Positions 1-8,378 of a stretch of 16,403 bases of DNA are shown here, in pieces. The notes beneath the pieces are model-generated. The model worked only from the letters and a program-made list of their open reading frames with translations. It was not told the DNA's origin and did no database searches. Numbering within the stretch: the first letter of the stretch is position 1; every line of letters starts with the position of its first letter. This DNA comes from an uncultured Bacteroidales bacterium (GTDB lineage: Bacteria; Bacteroidota; Bacteroidia; Bacteroidales; Muribaculaceae). The position numbers and the translations under genes were made by a program. The stretch lies in NCBI GenBank assembly GCA_900554845.1, contig USIY01000027.1, forward strand, positions 1 to 16,403. Reading direction: 5' to 3'.

Positions 1-5
1 CAATG

Positions 6-47
6 GGTGAAGTCCTATGGATTTCGGTTTATGGGACTTCACCTTTT
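6..47 (+). terminator. terminator-like hairpin (possible attenuator) ahead of the radical-SAM operon
   Basis: A perfect 10-bp stem, GGTGAAGTCC at 6-15 with GGACTTCACC at 34-43, has an 18-nt loop and is followed by TTTT at 44-47. It has the form of a rho-independent terminator with a short U-run. It ends 13 nt before the ATG at 61. No promoter is visible between it and the gene, so transcription probably enters from upstream and partly reads through. In peptide-modification clusters a leaky terminator often separates an abundant precursor mRNA from the maturase genes. That reading is inference. Confidence 0.6.
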
Positions 48-60
48 AATACGAACAACA

Positions 61-1362
61 ATGAAGTGGTCTAAATACAATATACTCAGTAAATCTGACA
101 AATACGGACATCTGCTCTTCAATACCATGTCGATGGTGTTTCTTCAAATCAACGAAGAAGATTTACAGGCATGGCTTGAACTTAAATCAAACCCTGACAA
201 GGTTGCCGAGATTTCCAATGGAGACTTCCTGCTGAAATCGCGCATAATTGTCAAGGATGATGATGAAGACCTGAATGTTTACCTCACCGATGTACTGAAG
301 AATCGCTATAATTCAAGCGACCTTGCACTGACGATATTACCTACAAGAGGGTGCAACTTCGGATGTATTTACTGCTATGAGCAGGAACGCCCAATGATCA
401 ATATGTCAGAAGATACCGAACAGGCAATCATTCGATTTGTCAAGAGCAATCCCAATCTTAAAAGGCTCAGCGTAGTCTGGTATGGTGGTGAGCCTCTCAT
501 CAATTTCCCATCAATACAGCGATTGAGTGAGGCTTTCATCGGCATGGGTATTGAGTATAGTGCTAAAATGGTGTGTAACGGATATCTATTGACCGAAGAT
601 ATTGCAAATGAGATTGAACGGCTTAAAATCCGGAATATCCAGATTACTCTCGATGGTATTGCCGATATTCACGACAAGCGTCGCCCGCTTCTTGGAGGTC
701 AACCCACCTATGAAAAGATAATGAGTAATCTCAAATATCTTTTGTCCGTGAACCATAGTGTGACTATTGACGTCAGAAGTAATATTGACCGCCGAAATAT
801 GGATGAATATCACACCTTTTATGAGGAATTTCGTAAAGAGATACCTGATAATCGTGTTACTCTGTACCCCGGATTTGTCAGCGATTTGCTTTCAGACGAA
901 TGTGTTTCTGCGGAAGACAACATCAGTGAAGGTGGCTATAAGGCGCAGTTTGCCCTTGACATCTTCAACCGTTATGGTATAGAGATAAAAGCTTTCCTCC
1001 CAAAATTCCGTCGTCATAGTTGCGTAGCCAGCAAATATTTTGCATTTGTAATCGGGCCGGAGGGCGAGATTTACAAATGCTGGCGTATGGTAGGCAATAA
1101 TGAACAGACGCTGGGAAATGTCCGATCCGGGCTTGACTTAGCGAAATTCTCTCGCTATCTCGTAGGTGCAGACTACACACGTGACCCCAAGTGTTTGAAT
1201 TGTGAGTTCATCACATTATGTGGTGGAGGGTGTCCGTTGGTTCGTCTTCGTAATAAAGAAGAAGGGTTAACCCTCAATCATTGTTGCCCAGAAAAGAGCC
1301 ATATGGAGAAACTCATGGAAATGAGGTATGAAATGACATTATTGGCCAAAAAGAATAAGTAA
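61..1362 (+). CDS. SPASM-domain radical SAM enzyme (peptide-maturase type) 1
   Basis: This is a 433-aa radical S-adenosylmethionine enzyme. The radical-SAM cluster motif CxxxCxxC is C98, C102 and C105 (RGCNFGCIYCYE), and a WYGGEP motif around 141-145 is the usual SAM-binding GGE segment. The C-terminus is a complete SPASM domain for two auxiliary [4Fe-4S] clusters: C321, GEIYKC340, then C378-x2-C381-x5-C387-x3-C391, and C408/C409. SPASM enzymes mostly modify peptides or proteins (sactionine, ether or C-C crosslinks, epimerisation). The N-terminus MKWSKYNIL...YGHLLFNT resembles the leader-recognition-like start of Bacteroidetes maturases. I chose ATG 61 over the in-frame GTG at 7 because 7-47 is a hairpin and family homology begins at MKWSKYN. 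The stop overlaps the next start by 1 nt (TAATG). The substrate is unknown. Confidence 0.88.
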   Translation: MKWSKYNILSKSDKYGHLLFNTMSMVFLQINEEDLQAWLELKSNPDKVAEISNGDFLLKSRIIVKDDDEDLNVYLTDVLKNRYNSSDLALTILPTRGCNFGCIYCYEQERPMINMSEDTEQAIIRFVKSNPNLKRLSVVWYGGEPLINFPSIQRLSEAFIGMGIEYSAKMVCNGYLLTEDIANEIERLKIRNIQITLDGIADIHDKRRPLLGGQPTYEKIMSNLKYLLSVNHSVTIDVRSNIDRRNMDEYHTFYEEFRKEIPDNRVTLYPGFVSDLLSDECVSAEDNISEGGYKAQFALDIFNRYGIEIKAFLPKFRRHSCVASKYFAFVIGPEGEIYKCWRMVGNNEQTLGNVRSGLDLAKFSRYLVGADYTRDPKCLNCEFITLCGGGCPLVRLRNKEEGLTLNHCCPEKSHMEKLMEMRYEMTLLAKKNK

Positions 1363-2669
1363 TGAAGGATACAAGGGTCTTTATCCAAACATACGGATGC
1401 CGTATGAACGCATGTGACACAGAGATAATTTGTGCCATACTGCGCAATGCGGGATTCTCTCTTGTCCATGACTCCGAAAATGCCGATGTTGCCATTCTGA
1501 ACTGCTGTTCTGTCAGGGAAGACGGGCATATTGTAGCTTTGGATAAAGCTCTAAAGCTTAAACAATTCAACCGGTCAATAAAGACAGTTCTATGTGGCTG
1601 CTTTGCAAAACTTGTCGATTCCGGTTTTCTACGAAGCAATACCAATATTGATGCCGTTGTTACTCCTGAATCCTACCGAGAGATGCCCGGAACATTATCA
1701 CGACTGGTTGCTGGGGATATAGGATTCATCGTGAGTAATGAGATTTCTGACGATTTATACCAAGAGATTCTCCCAATCGAATACCTGAATATCCCTAATC
1801 GTGCGCTTATTTTAGGCAAAGGGTGTAATCAGAAATGTGCCTACTGTATAGAACCCTATACACGAGGGGCTGAACGGTATGTAAATCTTGACACCGTAAT
1901 GGCTAATCTTGATGTCCTGTTTCATCGTCATGAGGGAGGAATTGTTACGCTTGTCGGCCACATGGTTGACCGATATATGTGTGCTGGGGTCAACTTTGCG
2001 ATGCTTCTTCGAGAAGTCGCAAAAGAGTGTGAACGACATAACGCTTGGGTCAAGTATCTATCTTCACATCCCATGACTTATTCAGATGAAGTCCTCAGTG
2101 CCGTTTCGGATTGTGACAATGTAATGAGAGTTGTGCATCTTCCAGTACAGTCCGGAAGCAATGCAGTCCTCAATCGCATGAGACGTGGATACACCGTCGA
2201 GCAATATCTTGAAACAATTGGGCGTGTACGGGCAATTTGTCCAGACATGAATATTGTCACTGATATTATGGTTGGATTCTGCGGCGAAACGGACTCGGAT
2301 TTCAGACAGTCAGTTGAACTAATTGAACAATTTAGACCGGGCGAAGTGAATGTCTATGCTTTCTCAATGCGCAGTAATACATACGCACATAGAGCATATA
2401 TTGACGACGTAACCGAAGACATCAAACGCGAGCGTATGCAGATTGCTATTGATGTTGCGAGCCGAATCCGCCGAGAATATATGCAAAGTGAAGTCGGAAT
2501 GAGTCAGAAGTTTATGTCTGGAGCTATATCGGGGACCAATAGACGGGATTTTTCCAATATATACAATCGTACTTATTCTCAAAGACCCGGGACGAGGGAT
2601 TGCGGTGAGAATCTGATTGTAGAAGGACGGCTGAGTTTAGAAAACAACCTGTTCGCTGTTGATATATGA
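1362..2669 (+). CDS. MiaB-like radical SAM methylthiotransferase
   Basis: This 435-aa protein has methylthiotransferase (MTTase) architecture. The N-terminal UPF0004 domain carries the three auxiliary-cluster cysteines C13 (QTYGCRMN), C49 (NCCSVRE) and C80 (CGCFAK). The radical-SAM core has C155-x3-C159-x2-C162 (GCNQKCAYC), then HLPVQSGSN and a VTDIMVGFCGET stretch, all typical of MiaB/RimO/MtaB enzymes. The last 60 residues or so occupy the TRAM position but are divergent. The family inserts a methylthio group at an unreactive carbon of tRNA adenosine or of ribosomal protein S12, using two clusters and two SAM. Housekeeping MiaB lies in chromosomal contexts, whereas this copy is embedded among peptide-maturase genes, so a peptide substrate is likely (inference). 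It overlaps the next gene by 4 nt (ATGA). Confidence 0.85.
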   Translation: MKDTRVFIQTYGCRMNACDTEIICAILRNAGFSLVHDSENADVAILNCCSVREDGHIVALDKALKLKQFNRSIKTVLCGCFAKLVDSGFLRSNTNIDAVVTPESYREMPGTLSRLVAGDIGFIVSNEISDDLYQEILPIEYLNIPNRALILGKGCNQKCAYCIEPYTRGAERYVNLDTVMANLDVLFHRHEGGIVTLVGHMVDRYMCAGVNFAMLLREVAKECERHNAWVKYLSSHPMTYSDEVLSAVSDCDNVMRVVHLPVQSGSNAVLNRMRRGYTVEQYLETIGRVRAICPDMNIVTDIMVGFCGETDSDFRQSVELIEQFRPGEVNVYAFSMRSNTYAHRAYIDDVTEDIKRERMQIAIDVASRIRREYMQSEVGMSQKFMSGAISGTNRRDFSNIYNRTYSQRPGTRDCGENLIVEGRLSLENNLFAVDI

Positions 2670-3943
2670 GAGTCAATATTATCAATATAGGTTGCTTCAA
2701 AAATCTTGTTGACTGTGAACGTCTGCTGTGGCAACTTCAGATGTCAGGTGTTGATGTCGTTTTCGGCCCAACAGAAACCTATTGCGACATTGTCATTGTC
2801 AATACATGTGGCTTCATATCCGATGCAGAGAAAGATTCGGTAGCGTTGCTCCTCGACATGGCAAAACGCAAACGCGGAGGTCAATATTCTCAATTCTGGG
2901 TTATGGGATGCTATGGACAGAAAATGGGTAATGATATTACCCGCAGAATACCAGAGATTGATAGAGTTTATGGCAATTTCAATTGGTACCAGATAGTCGC
3001 CGACATTGGGAATAAGCCATGGATGAACAGTACCGACCGTATTATAACCACTCCAAGACATTATGCCTATGTCAAAATTTCCGAGGGATGCAATATGCCT
3101 TGTTCCTATTGCATTAAGCCGGTTCTTAATGGCCCTCTGAAATCAGAGCCTATTGAAACGATAGTTGATGAGTGCAGAACCCTTGCGGGAATGGGAGTCA
3201 AAGAACTACAAATAGTTTCGCAGAATACAACTGACTATGGACGGGATATATATCATAAACCCCAAATTGCTGAACTTATCGATCGGATTTCTGACATTGA
3301 AGGGATAAAGTGGATAAGGCTTCATTACGCTTACCCCACGAACTTTCCCAAAGACCTGATTGATGTCATTGCCACTAAGGAGAATGTCTGTAAATATATT
3401 GATATGGCCATTCAGCATTGTAATGAAGATATGCTCCGAATAATGAGACGCCCGATGTCGAAAGATAGGCTTGTGGCATTATTGGATGAACTGAAATCTC
3501 ACAATATAAGTATACGTACTACTGTAATGACCGGACATCCCGGTGAAACTGAAGAAATGTATCAGGAACTCAAGGATTTTATTACTCAGCGTCGTTTTGA
3601 CCGATTGGGCGTTTTTCCATATTCACACGAGTCTCGCTCATATAGTGGCAAGCACTATGAGGACTCAATTCCTGAAACAGTAAAGCGAGAAAGAGCCCTT
3701 GAACTTATGGCAATACAGCGAGAGATTTACAATGAAAGTAATCTCAACAACATTGGTAAGCGAATGAAAATAATTATTGATGGAAAAAACTCGGCTGGAT
3801 GCTATGTAGGACGACCCGAAAATAGTACGCCAATGGCTGACCCAAAGATAATCATAACTTCTGATAAGACATTGATACCGGGTGAATTTTGCGAGGCTGT
3901 CGTTACCAACAGTCTTGGCAAAGATATGGAGGGTACGATATGA
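2666..3943 (+). CDS. RimO-like radical SAM methylthiotransferase
   Basis: This 425-aa MTTase is closer to RimO than the preceding gene. The UPF0004 cysteines are C10 (NIGCFKNLVD, compare LGCPKNLVDSE of RimO), C48 (VNTCGFI) and C82 (MGCYGQ). The radical-SAM triad is C142, C146 and C149 in AYVKISEGCNMPCSYC. RimO-type IRLHYAYP and TTVMTGHPGET motifs follow, and a TRAM-like tail lies after about residue 360. RimO methylthiolates the beta-carbon of an aspartate in ribosomal protein S12, so a RimO-like enzyme in a maturase operon suggests beta-methylthiolation of a peptide residue (inference). The segment after the triad reads IKPVLNGPLKSEP where RimO usually has an Arg-Gly, hinting at a changed substrate. 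It overlaps the next gene by ATGA. Confidence 0.87.
   Translation: MRVNIINIGCFKNLVDCERLLWQLQMSGVDVVFGPTETYCDIVIVNTCGFISDAEKDSVALLLDMAKRKRGGQYSQFWVMGCYGQKMGNDITRRIPEIDRVYGNFNWYQIVADIGNKPWMNSTDRIITTPRHYAYVKISEGCNMPCSYCIKPVLNGPLKSEPIETIVDECRTLAGMGVKELQIVSQNTTDYGRDIYHKPQIAELIDRISDIEGIKWIRLHYAYPTNFPKDLIDVIATKENVCKYIDMAIQHCNEDMLRIMRRPMSKDRLVALLDELKSHNISIRTTVMTGHPGETEEMYQELKDFITQRRFDRLGVFPYSHESRSYSGKHYEDSIPETVKRERALELMAIQREIYNESNLNNIGKRMKIIIDGKNSAGCYVGRPENSTPMADPKIIITSDKTLIPGEFCEAVVTNSLGKDMEGTI
3928..3934 (+). promoter_or_regulatory. strong Shine-Dalgarno before the second SPASM gene
   Basis: GGAGGGT ends 5 nt before ATG 3940. Most starts in this window have no such site. This one fixes the start of the second SPASM gene at 3940, where ATGA overlaps the RimO-like stop, rather than at an in-frame codon at 3889 inside the upstream gene. 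Confidence 0.6.
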
Positions 3944-5217
3944 CACTGTCTGAACACAATATCTTCACCCGCCAAATGGAGTACGGCCATTATCTAATCT
4001 ATTTGCCGTTGTCGAAGTATGCCCGAATATTGACGCAGGAGCAAGTTAACAACCTGACTGATTCAGTAGAAAAATCGGAACAAGCAGAAGATCCGGCTGT
4101 AACCGAAGTTCTTGCAAACGTCAAACCTACACAACAGTCAAACGTGTATATAACCGAACACAGTGTGACGGGAATCCGAAATATGATGATTTTGCCGAAT
4201 AATGTGTGTAACTTCAAATGCACATATTGTTATTCTGCCGAAGGACGTAGTGGTAAAACCATCGATTCCGACAAACTGAAATCGGCCCTCTGTTACTTTC
4301 TCGATTCAAACAGGGTTCCTGGCGAACGGCTTACCATATCAATTCTTGGGGGCGGAGAGCCTCTGCTTTCTTGGGATTTGGTTAAAGATTCACTCGACTT
4401 GGCCTACAGTCTTGCTGAAAAGCGTGGTCATAAACTTCCGGTTTCAATTGTGACAAACGGTTCGATTCTGACCGATGAAATAGTCGATTATCTCAGGTCG
4501 CACGAAATCAGTTTAAGCGTTTCATTTGATATTCTGCCCGAAATACAGAATATGCAACGTGGTCACTACGAAACTGTTGTTGAAAACATCAACCGCTTTA
4601 CCAATGCCGGTATTGATTTAGCCTTCAACACTGTTATCACCTGCGAGAATGTCGGGCGAATGGACGAGATGCTTCATACAATTGCAGCAAACACTCCAAA
4701 GGTCAAAAAAGTATCTTTTAAGTCACTAATATCCAATAATTATTTCAAGGATGCTGATGAAAGAAGAAAATACTATCGTGATTTTGTTGACAATTTCTTT
4801 AAGGCTCTTGATTTAGCTAAGCAATTGGGAATATGGCTTACGTCGCCTTATTTTAATAATGCCTTATGTCTGAGTGACCGATTTTGTCCCGGAAAATTTG
4901 TTGTCACATCCGACGGAGATATTTCAATCTGCCACTGTGTCGGGTCGCGAAAAGACCGGTTATATAACGATTTTATTTTTGGACATATAACAGCCGACGG
5001 CAATGTTGCGATAGATGAGGAAAAACTCGAGAAGATACTTTCCCACGACCATAACCGCAACGAACGTTGCAAAGATTGTATTGCACATTGGCATTGTGCA
5101 GGCGGCTGTTATGCCGACAATTCGACAATTGGAGATAACGAAGAGAGTCAGAATGCTTATTGTGAGTCAATGAGATATTTTATTGAACGTTATATCTGTA
5201 AATTTATACTGAAATGA
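3940..5217 (+). CDS. SPASM-domain radical SAM enzyme (peptide-maturase type) 2
   Basis: This 425-aa radical SAM enzyme has the cluster motif C90-x3-C94-x2-C97 (CNFKCTYCYS), GGGEPLLSW at 137-144, and a SPASM C-terminus: C310, C316, C331/C333, then C377-x2-C380-x5-C386-x3-C390, and C408. The N-terminus (NIFTRQMEYGHYLIYLPLSKYARIL) resembles the start of SPASM enzyme 1 and of other Bacteroidetes maturases. The two SPASM genes are only distantly alike, so they are probably not a recent duplication and may act at different residues or steps. Start 3940 is supported by a Shine-Dalgarno and an ATGA overlap with the gene before. It overlaps the M42 peptidase gene by ATGA. The target residue and chemistry cannot be read from sequence. 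Confidence 0.88.
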   Translation: MTLSEHNIFTRQMEYGHYLIYLPLSKYARILTQEQVNNLTDSVEKSEQAEDPAVTEVLANVKPTQQSNVYITEHSVTGIRNMMILPNNVCNFKCTYCYSAEGRSGKTIDSDKLKSALCYFLDSNRVPGERLTISILGGGEPLLSWDLVKDSLDLAYSLAEKRGHKLPVSIVTNGSILTDEIVDYLRSHEISLSVSFDILPEIQNMQRGHYETVVENINRFTNAGIDLAFNTVITCENVGRMDEMLHTIAANTPKVKKVSFKSLISNNYFKDADERRKYYRDFVDNFFKALDLAKQLGIWLTSPYFNNALCLSDRFCPGKFVVTSDGDISICHCVGSRKDRLYNDFIFGHITADGNVAIDEEKLEKILSHDHNRNERCKDCIAHWHCAGGCYADNSTIGDNEESQNAYCESMRYFIERYICKFILK

Positions 5218-6245
5218 TGGACATCGACTTTCTGTTTCAGTTGCTTAATGAATCCGGAGTAAGCGGTAACGAGGTTTCAGTTTTGAATCTTTGTCGAGAA
5301 AAAGTTGCCGGAAAATGTGAAATCAGTAATGACAGAATAGGCAACCTGTATGCAAAGATAAATAGTAACGAGTCGGCCATCGCCACACGAATACTGATAG
5401 AAGCTCACATCGATGAAATCGGTTTTCAGGTAACTTACATCGACAATGATGGTTATGTATATATCAGACCATGTGGCGGAATAGATGGAGTCACACTTAT
5501 CGGCTCTTTCGTTGAGATTCAATGTCGATATGGATCTCTGACCGGTGTGGTCGGTCGCAAACCGGTACATTTGATGAAGGGCGATGAGAAAAATAAACTG
5601 CCCGATTGCGATTCGGTATGGATTGATACTGGACTTGATGCTAATACGGTTAAGAAAAAAGTCCGTATTGGTGATTATGTGTCATTTAATCCAAATGCAC
5701 ATCTTCTCGGAGAAATGAGAGTCACGTCCAAGGCGATTGATAATCGAGTGGGTGCATTCATTCTTACACAAATAATTGACAAACTATCGACCATATATAA
5801 CAAACAGATTACGTTTGCTTTTACAACCCAAGAGGAATTAGGATGTAAAGGCGGAGCTGTAGTTGCTTGTGGCGAACCTTATGATTATGTTATATGTATA
5901 GATGCCGCATTTTCATCGGACGTTCCTGATATTTCGCCCCGTGTTGTCGGTGACATCAGACTTGGTGAAGGTGCTGTAGTTTATCGTAACGGTGATGTCG
6001 ACCGGAATTTTGTCGAGCAGATATTGTCGGTGGCACAGAACCACAATCTTAAAATTCAACTGTCGGCAAATTACGCGGCATCTGGTGGCACAAATACTCG
6101 CAATATGCAACTGACTGGCACTGGAAACATCACCGCCACCATTGGGTATCCGGTACGCTATATGCACACACCTGTTGGTATGGCAGATTTGCGAGACATC
6201 GATACCATTGTAAAACTCATAATACATATGCTCGAAGAACTATAA
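5214..6245 (+). CDS. M42-family metallo-aminopeptidase (FrvX/PepA-like)
   Basis: This 343-aa protein spans the full length of the M42 co-catalytic dizinc aminopeptidase family. The ligand and catalytic residues are visible in order: H65-x-D67 (EAHIDEIGF), D176 (KAIDNRVG), E207/E208 (TTQEELGCKGG), D230 (VICIDAAF) and H318 (RYMHTPVG). No residue is missing and there is no signal peptide, so it is probably a cytoplasmic exopeptidase. M42 enzymes form large self-compartmentalised shells that trim unfolded peptides. In this operon it may remove leader residues from a modified peptide or recycle leader fragments (inference). The start at 5214 overlaps the preceding stop; ATG 5217 is equally possible and would shorten it by one residue. 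Confidence 0.9.
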   Translation: MMDIDFLFQLLNESGVSGNEVSVLNLCREKVAGKCEISNDRIGNLYAKINSNESAIATRILIEAHIDEIGFQVTYIDNDGYVYIRPCGGIDGVTLIGSFVEIQCRYGSLTGVVGRKPVHLMKGDEKNKLPDCDSVWIDTGLDANTVKKKVRIGDYVSFNPNAHLLGEMRVTSKAIDNRVGAFILTQIIDKLSTIYNKQITFAFTTQEELGCKGGAVVACGEPYDYVICIDAAFSSDVPDISPRVVGDIRLGEGAVVYRNGDVDRNFVEQILSVAQNHNLKIQLSANYAASGGTNTRNMQLTGTGNITATIGYPVRYMHTPVGMADLRDIDTIVKLIIHMLEEL

Positions 6246-6247
6246 CA

Positions 6248-7498
6248 ATGAAAGTATATATTCACACTAATGGTTGCGCAGTTCTCAAACACGAAACCGA
6301 GCGAATCGCCAAATTCTTTCATCTCAACAAGGTTGAAATTGTTGAATGCCCCGAAGATGGTGATTTAATCGTAATGACGTGTTGCGGTGTAACTCATAAT
6401 GAGGAAAATCAAGCGATTGACATAATTTCAAACCTTAATAGTAGAAAACAAAAGGATGCGACTCTTATTGTTAGCGGATGCCTACCAGCATTCGCTTCAG
6501 AGCGAATCTTGGAGGTTGCTCCCGAAGCCCAACTTATGTCGTATTCTCAGATGCGAAATTTTGACAGTATTGTTTCCGGAGGGGCATCATGGGATGATGT
6601 CTATTATAATTATGGGCACATGATGAAACAAGAGGAACATCGAGACGACACAATTCATAGCTCAAATCAAGATATGGACTTGCAGCTGATGAAAACGGTT
6701 GATGAGACTAACCACACATCTAACTGCATCCAACAGTATAATCTCTGCACATTGCGCAGATATATATGGCAGGATGAAGATGTTTATCAGATAAAAGTTG
6801 CTTACGGTTGCCCCGGACATTGCAACTATTGTGCGACCAAACTTGCCATAGGTGAGTTCCATAGTGTTCCAAAAGCATTGGTACTAAAACAATTCCAAGA
6901 AGGGATTGCTTCCGGCTTCAAACGCTTCTCGCTTATAGGAGATGAAATCGGTTGTTATGGTACCGATTTTGGAGAAAACATTGTCACCCTCCTTGATGAT
7001 GTATATGCACTGAACTCGGAAATTACAGTTTCAATTCGTTACATCCATCCTGACATATTCGTCCGATATTATGATGGACTAAAACCATATTTTGTCAATG
7101 GTTTCATTGACTTCTTTTGCTGCGCGATACAGTCAGGAAGTCCCAAGATGCTTAAAGCAATGAACAGGAATCCTTATATTGAGCCATTTATCAAGTGTAT
7201 GGAGGACCTTAAAAATGAAAATTGCAAGGTCAATAAACACACTCAGATTCTAATAGGCTATCCCGGAGAAACCGAGGCAGATGTATGGCAGACCTTAACC
7301 GCCCTGATACGATGTGATTTTGATCATATCAACATCAACAAGTTTAGCAGAAGACGAGGAACCGTTGCCTATGAATTAGAGGAAACAGTCCGAGAGGAAG
7401 ACAAAGTGGCAAGATGCAGTCTTATCCGAGAAATAATGTTTATGGGTAAGAAAGCAAAGTTATATGATGCTATAAAAGAGTCATATTTTAATGATTGA
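6248..7498 (+). CDS. TRAM-less methylthiotransferase-like radical SAM protein
   Basis: This 416-aa protein is the third MTTase-type enzyme of the operon. The UPF0004-like N-terminus keeps three cysteines: C10 (HTNGCAVLKHE), C46 (MTCCGVTHNEE) and C78 (VSGCLPA). The radical-SAM triad is C188, C192 and C195 (GCPGHCNYC), and AIQSGSPKMLKAMNR and ILIGYPGETEAD are MTTase core motifs. Two things are unusual. A long hydrophilic linker (about 105-180) separates the two domains, and the chain ends at the post-core helix, so the TRAM domain is absent. TRAM contacts tRNA in MiaB, so its loss fits a non-RNA substrate (inference). Six intact cysteines suggest activity. It begins 2 nt after the M42 gene and overlaps the next gene by 8 nt. 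Confidence 0.78.
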   Translation: MKVYIHTNGCAVLKHETERIAKFFHLNKVEIVECPEDGDLIVMTCCGVTHNEENQAIDIISNLNSRKQKDATLIVSGCLPAFASERILEVAPEAQLMSYSQMRNFDSIVSGGASWDDVYYNYGHMMKQEEHRDDTIHSSNQDMDLQLMKTVDETNHTSNCIQQYNLCTLRRYIWQDEDVYQIKVAYGCPGHCNYCATKLAIGEFHSVPKALVLKQFQEGIASGFKRFSLIGDEIGCYGTDFGENIVTLLDDVYALNSEITVSIRYIHPDIFVRYYDGLKPYFVNGFIDFFCCAIQSGSPKMLKAMNRNPYIEPFIKCMEDLKNENCKVNKHTQILIGYPGETEADVWQTLTALIRCDFDHININKFSRRRGTVAYELEETVREEDKVARCSLIREIMFMGKKAKLYDAIKESYFND

Positions 7499-8378
7499 GA
7501 CTGAGCACATAGAAGCAATACGCGACTCTGTGGCTTCTGTTTTACCGTTGCTTAGAGAGCTTACGGAGAACAGTAGCCCGGAGCCTTATACCGTAGAGAA
7601 TTTATGGTGGACTAAATTAAATGTCGCAATTTCTATTACGGCTGCACTGATAGGCAGCTTAGGAGCCTATTATGGATACAAGGGGTTCGTATATGCCAAA
7701 GAAACCGCTCATAATGTTGCTCGTCTGCCACAAGAGACACAGGTCAGGTTATGCCTGTCATTGCTCCAGGATTTAATGCTGAATTATGTGCGTGCCATTG
7801 TTATATTCTGCAACCATAAAGATGGATTAAAAGCGCCATCCGATAATTACATCTCCAATTTTATGCTCCCCGAGTTTGAGGATATATTCAATCCGGAGTC
7901 TTTTTATCAGAATGGTTCTGCTTATATTTGCTTAAACTACCTAAAGTCAAGAATGAAGCATTATAATCACATGATTGAGGTAATTGAGAGCCATTGTATC
8001 AGTGGTGGAATTACTGATAAGGATTGTAAGGATTTGGTGGTAAAGACATCGAAGGTAACACGTTCGGTATTCAATTTCGTAAAAGAAATTGACGGAACGC
8101 AGGAAGCATTCAAACATAATTTGATAGAAAAGATTGCCAAGCAAACCAATAGTAGAACGGAGATAGTACAACTTAATGATGATAATAAACAAATATTCCA
8201 TGCATTAGTATACGCAATGGAGAGTCTTCCGGGTATGGTTAAATTTGATAATGTATCATTTGACTTGTCATCCGCTGTTTCAAAGGTCATTCAACATCTT
8301 AGTAATACCGAGGATACTCCGAGTACTATAGATATGCTTGCGTACAACGGCATGATAGAAAGACAGTATATGGAATGA
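7491..8378 (+). CDS. single-span membrane protein of unknown function
   Basis: I do not recognise this 295-aa protein. One hydrophobic segment at about 43-63 (NVAISITAALIGSLGAYYGY) follows a short acidic N-terminus. The remaining 230 residues or so are polar and look alpha-helical, without catalytic motifs or a signal peptidase site. It is therefore probably a membrane-anchored protein with a large soluble domain. It overlaps the gene before by 8 nt and the gene after by ATGA, so it is co-translated with the enzymes. It could tether the pathway to the membrane, take part in export, or give self-protection. None of these roles is shown by the sequence. Confidence 0.75.
   Translation: MIETEHIEAIRDSVASVLPLLRELTENSSPEPYTVENLWWTKLNVAISITAALIGSLGAYYGYKGFVYAKETAHNVARLPQETQVRLCLSLLQDLMLNYVRAIVIFCNHKDGLKAPSDNYISNFMLPEFEDIFNPESFYQNGSAYICLNYLKSRMKHYNHMIEVIESHCISGGITDKDCKDLVVKTSKVTRSVFNFVKEIDGTQEAFKHNLIEKIAKQTNSRTEIVQLNDDNKQIFHALVYAMESLPGMVKFDNVSFDLSSAVSKVIQHLSNTEDTPSTIDMLAYNGMIERQYME

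Noticed and set aside
7..60. In-frame GTG start 18 codons upstream of the first SPASM gene
   Set aside because: The stretch is a terminator-like hairpin, and protein similarity to the family begins at the ATG at 61.
1362..3943. Housekeeping miaB and rimO gene names for the two MTTases
   Set aside because: Motifs place them in these families, but the operon context, the changed post-triad segment and the divergent TRAM region make orthology unsafe, so no symbol is given.
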